Below the pieces are notes generated by a model. It saw only the letters and a list, made by a program, of their open reading frames with translations. It searched no databases and was not told where the DNA came from. Position numbers and translations under genes: made by a program. From an uncultured Sphingobacteriaceae bacterium (GTDB lineage: Bacteria > Bacteroidota > Bacteroidia > Sphingobacteriales > Sphingobacteriaceae), in the NCBI GenBank assembly GCA_946480915.1, contig CAMLLO010000007.1, positions 112,659 through 176,658 of the forward strand: 64,000 nt of DNA, given 5' to 3'. Positions 53,751 through 61,137 of the stretch are shown one piece after another (the stretch's first letter is position 1; the number at the start of each line of letters is the position of its first letter).

Positions 53751-54119
53751 CTAAAAAAGTTTAGGCGGCTGAAATATTTTCTTAGCGGGAGAAAAGAAAT
53801 AAGCGACAATAGAACTTGTCAGATATTCGTCTGTTTGAAACGTAAAGCAGCGAAATGGAACTTGTTCGCTTATAAAAGCTTCAATACTATCTTTAAAAGA
53901 GCTTGAACTTTGTTTTTGTTCTTTCTCTTCGGCTTGTTTAATTTTTTTGTTGAGATAGCATTTTCCCTTACATCTAAGTTCGGGCTTGTTTTTATTAACG
54001 CAGAACGTTGTAGCAATGAATTCTTTGTTTAATGAATATCCTATAAACAAAATCAAAGGAGTAAAGCTTTTTGAAAACAATACAACAATGAGCAGGAAAC
54101 TTGTAAGTCTGATAAACAT
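53751..54119 (-). CDS. small membrane/secreted protein with CKGKCYL motif
   Basis: About 122 residues. An N-terminal hydrophobic helix (MFIRLTSFLLIVVLFSKSFT) and a second (LILFIGYSL) are followed by FIATTFCVNKNKPELRCKGKCYLNK, then a charged, Gln/Lys-rich helix. The Cys set (C...C.GKC) suggests metal or haem binding, and I recall similar small proteins beside Bacteroidota copper or respiratory loci. It precedes the CDICGC/Sco operon on the same strand, 191 bases away. The frame is open to 54227, but ATG 54119 begins the helix. No named family. Confidence 0.68.
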   Translation of the reverse strand: MFIRLTSFLLIVVLFSKSFTPLILFIGYSLNKEFIATTFCVNKNKPELRCKGKCYLNKKIKQAEEKEQKQSSSSFKDSIEAFISEQVPFRCFTFQTDEYLTSSIVAYFFSPAKKIFQPPKLF

Positions 54120-54197
54120 AAAACGTTCGCAAGTTATCGCTTCGAAAAGTAAAAAACAATGATAAGTATCACTATATGTATAATTGAGCATTAAGTA

Positions 54198-54205
54198 TAA
54201 ATTTG
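54198..54205 (+). promoter_or_regulatory. TAnnTTTG promoter box of folB
   Basis: TAAATTTG, exact consensus, 4 bases before the ATG at 54210 (10 before the in-frame ATG at 54216). Predicts a leaderless or nearly leaderless mRNA. Confidence 0.55.
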
Positions 54206-54209
54206 CTAT

Positions 54210-54584
54210 ATGACAATGATCACACAAAAAGTCGCTTTAGAGGGAGTTCGTTTTTTTGCTTATCATGGATATTATGCGGAGGAACAAAAAGTAGGTAATG
54301 AGTTCTTAGTAGATATAGAAACGGAGACCGTTGTTGAAGAAAATCTTAAGGATGAGCTATCTGATACCGTTAATTATGAGCGACTTTTTGAGATAGCTTC
54401 GTTCGAGATGAAGACTCCGCGGAAGCTTTTAGAAACTGTTGCCCATCGGATTTTGAAAACTATACTTGCTGAATTTTCGCAGCTGGCTAAAGTTAGGGTA
54501 GGAATCAGGAAATTGAATCTCCCGGTTAAAGGAGAAGTGAAGAATTCATTAGTCGAATTAACCTATTCAAATAATGACCTTTAA
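54210..54584 (+). CDS. folB: dihydroneopterin aldolase
   Basis: A 124-residue tunnel-fold enzyme of folate synthesis that cleaves dihydroneopterin to hydroxymethyl-dihydropterin. Seen: VALEGVRFFAYHGYYAEEQ with the GYxxxE pattern, NEFLVDIE, DTVNYERLFEIA, LLETVAHRI, and the catalytic-Lys strand RKLNLPVKGEV. Length is normal. The stop overlaps the start of the FAD oxidase gene by 11 bases. An in-frame ATG at 54216 is a possible start. Confidence 0.95.
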   Translation: MTMITQKVALEGVRFFAYHGYYAEEQKVGNEFLVDIETETVVEENLKDELSDTVNYERLFEIASFEMKTPRKLLETVAHRILKTILAEFSQLAKVRVGIRKLNLPVKGEVKNSLVELTYSNNDL

Positions 54585-55971
54585 CAAAATAACCGAAGAT
54601 CTTTTTTCTAAAATAACCCAGGTTGTAGGTCAGGAGAATATTATTGCTTCAAAAGCAGATATGGAACTGTACAGTCAGGACGAAACAGAAGATCTTCAGT
54701 TTTATCCTGAGGTGGTAGTAAAGCCAAATTCTTCAGAGCAGATCTCCTTACTGATGAAACTTTGCAACGAACACAATATCCCGGTAACGGCGCGTGGGGG
54801 AGGAACAGGCTTATCCGGAGGAGCGCTTCCTGTTTATGGTGGATTATTATTGTCACTCGAAAAGTTAAACAAGATTATCGGGATTGATGAACGTAATTTA
54901 CAGGCAACTTTAGAAACTGGCGTTATCACCCAGATTTTTATGGATGCCGTTGCAGAAAAAGGTTTGCTTTATCCTGTTGATCCATCAAGTAAAGGGAGCT
55001 GTTTTATGGGTGGCAATATTTCGCTGACATCCGGAGGCCCAAGGGTTGTTAAATATGGAACCATTCGCGAGTATGTGCTTAATTTAGAAGTCGTCTTGCC
55101 CTCGGGCGAAATTATCTGGACTGGAGCCAATACGCTTAAATATGCATCCGGCTATAGCCTTACCCAACTCATGATCGGTTCTGAAGGAACACTCGGCATT
55201 ATAACAAAAATTGTGGTCAAGCTTATTCCTCGTCCCGCTCACGACACATTGATGATGGCTTCGTTTCCGAGTAATGAGCAGGCTTGTGCGGCTGTGTCGG
55301 CTATCTTTCGTAAAGGAGTTATTCCTTCGGCTCTGGAATTTATGGAGCGAAAAGGGGTAGAGTGGGTGATTGAATACGATAAAATTAAGTTTGACCTGAA
55401 AGATGAAGCAGCCGCCTTTCTGTTGATAGAGGTTGACGGAAATAATATGGATGTGCTGTTTTCTGAATGTGAAAAAATTAATGAAGTACTGGAGGGGCAT
55501 GGATGTTTAGATGTCTTATTTGCAGATTCTTCAGCACAGAAAGACGATTTGTGGCGTATCCGGCGGGTTATGCCTCTGTCGGTAAAATCAAACTCGATTT
55601 ACAAAGAAGAAGATACGGTGGTTCCAAGGGCAGAGTTACCACAGTTGATTCGAGGGATAAAAGAAATTGGTTTTAAATATGGTTTTCAATCAGTCTGCTA
55701 TGGTCATGCTGGTGATGGAAACCTGCATGTGAATATAATAAAGGGCAGCATGAGCGATGAAGATTGGACAAATAAGTTGAAAGATGGTATTCGTGAGATT
55801 TTTGCGTTAACAGTTTCCCTTGGCGGGACAATCTCCGGTGAACATGGCATAGGATTGGTTCAGAGAGAATTCATGCCGATTAAATTTTCGCAGACTCATT
55901 TAAGTATTATGCGCGGGATAAAACAGGTATTTGATCCGAAAGGCATACTTAATCCGGGAAAAATTTTTTAG
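54574..55971 (+). CDS. FAD-linked oxidase (GlcD/D-lactate dehydrogenase type)
   Basis: A 465-residue flavoenzyme of the GlcD family. The FAD-binding region (PEVVVKPNSSEQISLLMKLC, PVTARGGGTGLSGGALPVYG, LYPVDPSSKGSCFMGGNIS) precedes the substrate and C-terminal domain (SVCYGHAGDGNLHVNI, GGTISGEHGIGLVQREFM) with its metal and substrate His. It oxidises D-lactate, glycolate or another 2-hydroxy acid. It overlaps folB by 11 bases, a chance pairing in function. A stand-alone LutA-like Fe-S subunit is encoded at 23.9 kb. Confidence 0.92.
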   Translation: MTFNKITEDLFSKITQVVGQENIIASKADMELYSQDETEDLQFYPEVVVKPNSSEQISLLMKLCNEHNIPVTARGGGTGLSGGALPVYGGLLLSLEKLNKIIGIDERNLQATLETGVITQIFMDAVAEKGLLYPVDPSSKGSCFMGGNISLTSGGPRVVKYGTIREYVLNLEVVLPSGEIIWTGANTLKYASGYSLTQLMIGSEGTLGIITKIVVKLIPRPAHDTLMMASFPSNEQACAAVSAIFRKGVIPSALEFMERKGVEWVIEYDKIKFDLKDEAAAFLLIEVDGNNMDVLFSECEKINEVLEGHGCLDVLFADSSAQKDDLWRIRRVMPLSVKSNSIYKEEDTVVPRAELPQLIRGIKEIGFKYGFQSVCYGHAGDGNLHVNIIKGSMSDEDWTNKLKDGIREIFALTVSLGGTISGEHGIGLVQREFMPIKFSQTHLSIMRGIKQVFDPKGILNPGKIF

Positions 55972-55993
55972 TTTAATACTTTGATTAGATAAG

Positions 55994-56641
55994 ATGTTTC
56001 AGTTGAGTATAGATAGTATTGACTTATTAAAGATTGGCTTATCAGTCATTTGCGGAAGCATTGTTGGCTTTGAACGGGAATATAAAAATAAATCAGCCGG
56101 TCTGAGAACCATGGTGTTAATTTGCCTCGGAGCAACAATATTTACGATGGTGTCCCAAAAGATTAACAATTTAAGCGACGACCGTATTGCTGCAAATATT
56201 ATTACAGGAATAGGTTTTATAGGTGCAGGGGTTATTTTTAAAGACGGGCTTTCTGTTAAGGGTTTAACAACGGCTTCGGTAATCTGGGTGGTCGCATCGC
56301 TGGGAATGCTTATTGGTATCGCCAATTTCCAATTGTCTTTAGTTCTTACAGTGATCATTATTGCCGTGCTTACTTTATTCAGTGGCCTTGAAATACTACT
56401 TGATTTATTTTATACCAGAAAGATATTTAATATCACTTTTAGAGACGATGTTTTTAAAAGTCTGGAGGATCTGGAATTGCTGGTAAAGGAATATAAACTC
56501 AATTACAGGCGATTAAAACTCACTAAACATGGCGGAAAAATGCACGTGGTTTTAGAAGTATCTGGCAGTAAGAAACGTTTAGGAAAATTTAACGAGCAGC
56601 TAGTTCAGTTACATTTTGTACAGGATGTTCTCCTCACTTAA
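55994..56641 (+). CDS. MgtC family membrane protein
   Basis: A 215-residue protein with about four N-terminal membrane helices bearing the MgtC signature (GLSVICGSIVGFEREYKNKS, GLRTMVLICLGATIFTM, ANIITGIGFIGAGVIFKDG, VKGLTTASVIWVVASLGM) and a cytoplasmic ACT-like C-terminal part. MgtC helps survival at low magnesium by acting on ATP synthase or transport in Salmonella; in Bacteroidota the role is not known. Starts 22 bases after the FAD oxidase. Its end overlaps the convergent thioesterase gene by 33 bases. Confidence 0.92.
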   Translation: MFQLSIDSIDLLKIGLSVICGSIVGFEREYKNKSAGLRTMVLICLGATIFTMVSQKINNLSDDRIAANIITGIGFIGAGVIFKDGLSVKGLTTASVIWVVASLGMLIGIANFQLSLVLTVIIIAVLTLFSGLEILLDLFYTRKIFNITFRDDVFKSLEDLELLVKEYKLNYRRLKLTKHGGKMHVVLEVSGSKKRLGKFNEQLVQLHFVQDVLLT

Positions 56642-57055
56642 TGCTTCAAAAGCAATCATTTTTTCGCGCTGAACCTCTGGGATAACGGTTGGCTTGCCCT
56701 CAGAAAAGTCATAAAAAACGCATACTGTTTTACCTGTGGTACACAAAATTTCTCCTTCGGGATGCTTAACTGTTAAGGCATATTCCACATCAAAACTGCA
56801 GTTCCCGATACGAGCAGTCCGAACGTAAGCATACACTTCGTCATTAAAAGCAATAGGTTTGAGGTAGTTTATTTCAGCCTTTCCGATAATTATTCCCTTC
56901 GACTTGCTTTCCCACTGAATTATTTTTTTCCAATACTCGGTATGTGCAATTTCGAAATAGGTTAGATATATATTGTTATTTACAATTCCGAAGGCGTTCA
57001 AGTCTCCAAAACGAATAGGAATATATGTCTTATAATTAAATAGGTCTAGGTTCAT
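56609..57055 (-). CDS. acyl-CoA thioesterase (4-hydroxybenzoyl-CoA thioesterase fold)
   Basis: A 148-residue hot-dog-fold protein. RFGDLNAFGIVNNNIYLTYF is the characteristic helix-turn with the catalytic Asp/Asn region, followed by ITYWKKIIQWESK-like helix and AEINYLKPIAFNDEVYAYVR. Such enzymes release CoA from short or aromatic acyl-CoA. I start at the ATG at 57055, where the domain begins; the frame is open to 57109. Its 3' end overlaps the MgtC-family gene by 33 bases on the opposite strand. Confidence 0.88.
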   Translation of the reverse strand: MNLDLFNYKTYIPIRFGDLNAFGIVNNNIYLTYFEIAHTEYWKKIIQWESKSKGIIIGKAEINYLKPIAFNDEVYAYVRTARIGNCSFDVEYALTVKHPEGEILCTTGKTVCVFYDFSEGKPTVIPEVQREKMIAFEALSEENILYKM

Positions 57056-57184
57056 AAAAGGAAATTTTGTCGGTAAACGATTTTTATAAATGTCAATCTG
57101 ACTTATCAATTAACGCTTATTTTTAGAATATGTTTTTGGTACGAGACTTGATATTTTGAGTAAAAAAACCTTAAAAAATAAATA

Positions 57185-57190
57185 GGAGGA
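57185..57190 (+). promoter_or_regulatory. strong Shine-Dalgarno site of the hsp20 gene
   Basis: AGGAGG about 8 bases before the ATG at 57199. Perfect SD sites are rare in Bacteroidota and in this window. Confidence 0.6.
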
Positions 57191-57198
57191 TTTTAAAA

Positions 57199-57636
57199 AT
57201 GACACTTGTGAAATTTTCAAATGGTACTAAAAGCAATGCTTTAAATCCATTTAACGATGTTTTCGAGTCGTTATTTAACGACTCATTTATTTCAGATCGT
57301 CTGACAACCAAAGTTCCTGCCGTTAACATCGCAGAAACCGAAAATGATTTTCATATTGAGTTGGCTGCGCCCGGTTTGAAGAAAGAAGATTTTAAAATCA
57401 GTCTCGATAAATATGTTTTGAATATTTCTGTCGAGAAGAAATCTGAAGACACCCAGGAGGAAAAAAGATACAATAAACGCGAATATAGCTATTCCTCTTT
57501 TGTGCGCTCGTTTACTTTGCCCGAAACTGCCGATCAGACAAGAATTGATGCGGAATATGTGGATGGCATATTAAAAATAACTGTTGCAAAAAAAGAAGAA
57601 GCGAAGTCTTTAACAAGAGAAATTTCTATTAAATAA
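57199..57636 (+). CDS. Hsp20/alpha-crystallin small heat-shock protein
   Basis: A 145-residue sHsp. N-terminal NPFNDVFESLFNDSFISDRL; the alpha-crystallin domain spans about residues 40-130 (VPAVNIAETENDFHIELAAP, GLKKEDFKISLDKYVLNISV, SYSSFVRSFTLPETADQTRI), and the C-terminus ends TREISIK with an IxI-like motif. It binds unfolding proteins and keeps them soluble. A perfect AGGAGG site precedes it, and an 8-bp hairpin lies inside the coding part at 57265-57284. A strong terminator follows the stop. Confidence 0.97.
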   Translation: MTLVKFSNGTKSNALNPFNDVFESLFNDSFISDRLTTKVPAVNIAETENDFHIELAAPGLKKEDFKISLDKYVLNISVEKKSEDTQEEKRYNKREYSYSSFVRSFTLPETADQTRIDAEYVDGILKITVAKKEEAKSLTREISIK

Positions 57637-57653
57637 TTGGTTTGTTTTAGATT

Positions 57654-57690
57654 AAAAGCGTTGTTTTCGAAAGAAAACAACGCTTTTTTT
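57654..57690 (+). terminator. terminator after hsp20
   Basis: Perfect 15-bp stem AAAAGCGTTGTTTTC / GAAAACAACGCTTTT with a GAAA tetraloop, followed by a T-run. Confidence 0.92.
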
Positions 57691-57702
57691 ATTTCTCCTG
57701 CT

Positions 57703-57720
57703 CCAAATTTGTAAATTTGG
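57703..57720. promoter_or_regulatory. palindrome overlapping the promoter of the 438-aa gene
   Basis: CCAAATTT, a GT spacer, then AAATTTGG: an 8-bp inverted repeat. The right arm overlaps the TAAATTTG box, so a regulator bound here would block RNA polymerase. Confidence 0.45.
57712..57719 (+). promoter_or_regulatory. TAnnTTTG promoter box of the 438-aa gene
   Basis: TAAATTTG, exact consensus, 3 bases before the ATG at 57723; predicts a leaderless mRNA. Confidence 0.5.
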
Positions 57721-57722
57721 AC

Positions 57723-59033
57723 ATGGTTAGAGAAATTCCTGAAACGAAAAGAAAAGCACTCAAAATTAATCTCGACGAAAATATCTATGGTACTTTTGCT
57801 GAAATAGGTGCAGGTCAGGAAGTTGCCAGGAATTTTTTCACGGCCGGTGCTGCTTCCGGCACTGTTGCAAAAACGATGTCGGCTTATGATATGGTTTTTA
57901 GTAACTCGATTTACGGTGTCGAAGAATCGGGAAGATATGTGAGCAAGTCTCGATTAAAAAAAATGCTCGAGCATGAATTTTCCTTACTAGCGGAAAGACT
58001 AACTGATCAGAAATATAAAGGCCGCAGTTTCTTTGCCTTTGCTAACACCGTAACAACACTAAATTTCAATAAAACTAATGATCCCCATGGCTGGATGGGA
58101 ATCAGATTTCAGGCGACAGCCGGTGGTGAAGCCAACGATATTATTTTTCATGTGCGCTTATTAGACAGTGATGCAACCTTACAGCAAAATGTGCTGGGCA
58201 TAATTGGTGTTAATTTAGTGTATGCAGCATATTTTTTAAGGCATGATGTACAAACGATGATTGAATCATTGGTTGATAATCTGTCGATGGGATCGGTCGA
58301 GATTGACGTAATTAACTTGCGCGGACCGGTTTTTCAAAATGCTAACGACCGTTTGGTTAATCTATACCTTATCGCCAAGGGCTTTTCCAGTGCTGCTATA
58401 TTCGACAAGAATGGGAATGCTTGTCAATCAAATGATCTTCTTTATAAAAAGGATATCATGATTTTGCGAACAAAGTATAAGCAAAAATCGATACCCAACT
58501 TCGATCTGTTCAACAGCGCTGTAGAGCAGTTCAAGCGTTCTCAGGATTTAAAGGATAAGAACGTAGTGGTAATGATCGAAGTTCTGATGTCTAACACACT
58601 TAGCGGGGAACAAGAACTAGGGGCCGAAGATTTGGAATTGTTTGCAAAAAAAGCCGAAGAGCTTTCAGCTACAGGTAACAACGTAATCGTATCAAATTTT
58701 ACAAGAAATCACAAATTGGCCCAATACCTGGCCCGGTGTAAGCCTCATAGTGTTGGTATTTCCACAAACATTGCCAACCTTAAAAGAATATTTGATGCTT
58801 CAAGCTTTCCGGATCACTATACCGATGAGTTATTGGCCTATGTGAGTGATCTGTTCAGTAAAAATGTTAAGCTCTACGCATATCCCTATTTGGATAAGAA
58901 AACAAATGAGATTATTACAACTCGTAATATGCCGGTATCCGCCGAGGCAAAGCCTCTTTTTGAGTTTCTAATAAAAAATAATTATATCACGGATATAGAA
59001 AATTATAATACCAAGGACGTTAAAACCGTCTAA
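57723..59033 (+). CDS. conserved protein of unknown function, about 436 aa
   Basis: A soluble protein that begins REIPETKRKALKINLDENIY and has GTFAEIGAGQEVARNFFTAG, AASGTVAKTMSAYDMVFSN and SFFAFANTVTTLNFNKTND, recalling a widespread family seen in Bacteroidota, Proteobacteria and cyanobacteria and sometimes labelled nicotinate-nucleotide adenylyltransferase. I see no nucleotidyltransferase HxGH motif, so I do not accept that label. Internal GIIGVNLVYAAYFL and SLVDNLSMGSVEIDVINLRG may be hydrophobic cores. ATG 57723 is used rather than TTG 57717. Single gene. Confidence 0.8.
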   Translation: MVREIPETKRKALKINLDENIYGTFAEIGAGQEVARNFFTAGAASGTVAKTMSAYDMVFSNSIYGVEESGRYVSKSRLKKMLEHEFSLLAERLTDQKYKGRSFFAFANTVTTLNFNKTNDPHGWMGIRFQATAGGEANDIIFHVRLLDSDATLQQNVLGIIGVNLVYAAYFLRHDVQTMIESLVDNLSMGSVEIDVINLRGPVFQNANDRLVNLYLIAKGFSSAAIFDKNGNACQSNDLLYKKDIMILRTKYKQKSIPNFDLFNSAVEQFKRSQDLKDKNVVVMIEVLMSNTLSGEQELGAEDLELFAKKAEELSATGNNVIVSNFTRNHKLAQYLARCKPHSVGISTNIANLKRIFDASSFPDHYTDELLAYVSDLFSKNVKLYAYPYLDKKTNEIITTRNMPVSAEAKPLFEFLIKNNYITDIENYNTKDVKTV

Positions 59034-59099
59034 ATTTTTGGTATTTCTGAAAACCAAACAAAAAGACGACTGTTATTAAATCACCTATAATAACATGTC

Positions 59100-59318
59100 A
59101 TGTTTGGAAAAACTGTTTTATCATTTACTGTACTTCATTTATTTATCATAACGTACTTAATTGTTACTGTCACTGGCGCATCGGAAGACGTTATGTTCAT
59201 TCTGCATCTTATCGCTCCGCTAGTTGTGTTATCAACATTGTACGTAATTATTAAGACTTTCGGATATTCAAAATCATCTTTTGTTAAGAATGAAACGGAG
59301 GATTATAAAACTCTGTAA
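59100..59318 (+). CDS. small membrane protein, 72 aa
   Basis: A 72-residue protein with two hydrophobic helices (VLHLFIITYLIVTVTGASED and FILHLIAPLVVLSTLYVIIK) and a short charged C-terminal tail ending EDYKTL. Topology would be a hairpin in the inner membrane. I recognise no family. It follows the 438-residue gene by 66 bases and its stop abuts xerD on the other strand. Confidence 0.55.
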   Translation: MFGKTVLSFTVLHLFIITYLIVTVTGASEDVMFILHLIAPLVVLSTLYVIIKTFGYSKSSFVKNETEDYKTL

Positions 59319-60218
59319 TCAGCTTCTTGGATGAAATTGAATGATAGTATTGCGCAGGTAATCCCTATCCAGGTGCGTGTATATTTCTGTGGTAGTAATA
59401 CTTTCATGACCGAGCATTTCTTGTACAGCCCGCAAATCGGCACCACCTTCAATTAAATGGGTTGCAAACGAATGTCGAAAGGTATGCGGACTGATACTTT
59501 TTTTTAAGCCAATCTTCTCGGCGAGATCTTTAATAATTATAAAAACCATTACTCTGCTTAAAGGTGAACCTCGGCGATTAAGAAACACATAGTCCTCTTT
59601 GCCAGGCTTGATGTTTAAATGTACACGCTCTTGATTCAGGTAAATATTCAGGTATTTAATTGCTTCCGCTCCAATGGGTACTAACCGTTCTTTGTCGCCT
59701 TTTCCGGTAACTTTTATAAAGTCGATATTTAAATACAGATTAGAAATCTTAAGATTTATAAGTTCGGAAACCCGCAGGCCGCAGCCATAAAGTACCTCAA
59801 GCATTGCTTTATTTCGCATTCCTTCTGCTTTAGAATGATCAATAGCTGCCATGAGTTTATTAATGTCGATAATACTTAATGTATCAGGAAGCTTTCGCTG
59901 AAGTTTCGGACTTTCTAATAAAAAAGCAGGATCTTTTGTGATAATATTTTCGATGATTAAATATTTGTAAAATGCCTTTATTCCCGATAAAACCCGCGAT
60001 TGGGTAGGAGGAAGCATTCCTAATTCGTTTATCCAGTTAATGAACTGTTTTAAATCTTCCGTCTCAACTTTATCGGGTGGTCTGCTTCCGATGTTCTCGG
60101 TGTACTGATAAAGCTTCTCCACATCACGTAAGTAAGCCTCGACTGTATTATTCGATAACGAACGCTCCAGACGTATGTAACTTTTAAAGCCCTTTAATGT
60201 AGAGTTCCAGTCGGCCAT
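59319..60218 (-). CDS. xerD: tyrosine recombinase XerC/XerD
   Basis: A 299-residue chromosomal recombinase. The N-terminal SAM-like core-binding domain (FKSYIRLERSLSNNTVEAYL) is followed by the catalytic domain: Arg in GCGLRVSELINL, Lys in TGKGDKERLVP, HxxR in HTFRHSFATHLIEGG, LGHESITTTEIYTHLD with His and Tyr. It resolves chromosome dimers at dif during division. Its size, lack of att sites nearby and neighbour aroQ are those of the housekeeping gene rather than a mobile-element integrase. Confidence 0.94.
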   Translation of the reverse strand: MADWNSTLKGFKSYIRLERSLSNNTVEAYLRDVEKLYQYTENIGSRPPDKVETEDLKQFINWINELGMLPPTQSRVLSGIKAFYKYLIIENIITKDPAFLLESPKLQRKLPDTLSIIDINKLMAAIDHSKAEGMRNKAMLEVLYGCGLRVSELINLKISNLYLNIDFIKVTGKGDKERLVPIGAEAIKYLNIYLNQERVHLNIKPGKEDYVFLNRRGSPLSRVMVFIIIKDLAEKIGLKKSISPHTFRHSFATHLIEGGADLRAVQEMLGHESITTTEIYTHLDRDYLRNTIIQFHPRS

Positions 60219-60348
60219 CGAAAATTTCAGATAAATAAAATTAAAACTATTAAGTTTGAAACGATGAAATCATCATGAGTTTGAACTTATAATCGCAATG
60301 ATTAAGACTCACGATAGCTTCATCTCCGTAAAAAAACAATAAATTCTA

Positions 60349-60762
60349 ATGAAAATACAAATCATTAATGGTCCAAATTTAAATCTCCTTGGTACAAGAG
60401 AGAAATCAATTTATGGAGAAAGTGGTTTTGAACCTTTTTTTAAAGAATTAAGTTCAAAATATGATTCGGTTGAACTTCATTATTTCCAAAGTAACATTGA
60501 AGGAGAACTGATTAACAAGCTGCATGAAGTTGGTTTTTCTTTCGACGGCGTGATAATGAATGCAGGTGCCTATACTCATACTTCTATAGGTATTGCTGAT
60601 GCTATTGCAGCCATAAATACTCCGGTTATAGAAGTGCATATTTCAAATGTGTACGCTCGTGAGAGTTATCGGCATGTTTCATTAATGGCCAAAAACTGCA
60701 AAGGCATTATTACAGGTTTTGGCCTTCAAAGCTATGAACTGGCCTTGAAAAGCTTTCTATAA
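60349..60762 (+). CDS. aroQ: type II 3-dehydroquinate dehydratase
   Basis: A 137-residue enzyme of the shikimate pathway. NGPNLNLLGTREKSIYGESG is the conserved N-terminus including the Arg/Tyr of the lid, NAGAYTHTSIGIADAIAAI the active-site Asn/His region, and VIEVHISNVYARESYRHVS the second His. It dehydrates 3-dehydroquinate to 3-dehydroshikimate as a dodecamer. It is divergent from xerD, a common order in Bacteroidota. Its stop codon directly abuts the next gene on the other strand. Confidence 0.97.
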   Translation: MKIQIINGPNLNLLGTREKSIYGESGFEPFFKELSSKYDSVELHYFQSNIEGELINKLHEVGFSFDGVIMNAGAYTHTSIGIADAIAAINTPVIEVHISNVYARESYRHVSLMAKNCKGIITGFGLQSYELALKSFL

Positions 60763-61053
60763 CTACATCAATCCGGGCGAATTCTTTTCAATGGCTTTTC
60801 CAAGTTCCTGTAAATCTTCCTGGTTGAGGTTGAAAGTTCCTTCATCAAGTATAATCCAGTCCTGTGATTTTGTTCTCTGGACAATCATATTTGGAGGATT
60901 CATGCTTGAGACTGTTTCTTTTTTCGGATCCCGATCCTCTTCAAAAGCATCGGCACTTTCAAGCTCTATGGCAAACATGTTTTTTTCGACCGGGGTAACA
61001 GTTACATCAGTTCTGACGCCTTTTATTGGGAAATGAGTTTTAAATGCCTGCAT
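60763..61053 (-). CDS. small acidic hypothetical protein, 96 aa
   Basis: A 96-residue acidic protein with no signal peptide. MQAFKTHFPIKGVRTDVTVT and FAIELESADAFEEDRDPKKE lead to QRTKSQDWIILDEGTFNLNQ and a closing helix EDLQELGKAIEKN. The W-x-x-L-D then LGxAI pattern matches the 77-residue protein at 33332, so both likely belong to one uncharacterised family. An inverted repeat (61057-61076) lies 4 bases before its ATG, possibly an operator or leader hairpin. Confidence 0.65.
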   Translation of the reverse strand: MQAFKTHFPIKGVRTDVTVTPVEKNMFAIELESADAFEEDRDPKKETVSSMNPPNMIVQRTKSQDWIILDEGTFNLNQEDLQELGKAIEKNSPGLM

Positions 61054-61056
61054 CGT

Positions 61057-61076
61057 GTCTATTTTTATGAATAGAC
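61057..61076. promoter_or_regulatory. inverted repeat at the 96-aa gene start
   Basis: GTCTATT / AATAGAC, perfect 7-bp stem with 6-base spacer, 4 bases upstream of the ATG; the adjoining CAGGTTTG (minus strand) resembles the -7 element. Confidence 0.45.
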
Positions 61077-61137
61077 AAACCTGCCGGAATATGGTTTTTC
61101 CAAAAATGACAGATGCCTGGAAGAATCAAAGGGTTTA

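Noticed and set aside
57723..59033. Nicotinate-nucleotide adenylyltransferase label
   Set aside because: No HxGH or ISSTxxR motif of that enzyme is present.
59319..60218. Phage or island integrase
   Set aside because: Size, motifs and the aroQ neighbour fit housekeeping XerC/D, and no direct repeats or cargo genes lie around it.
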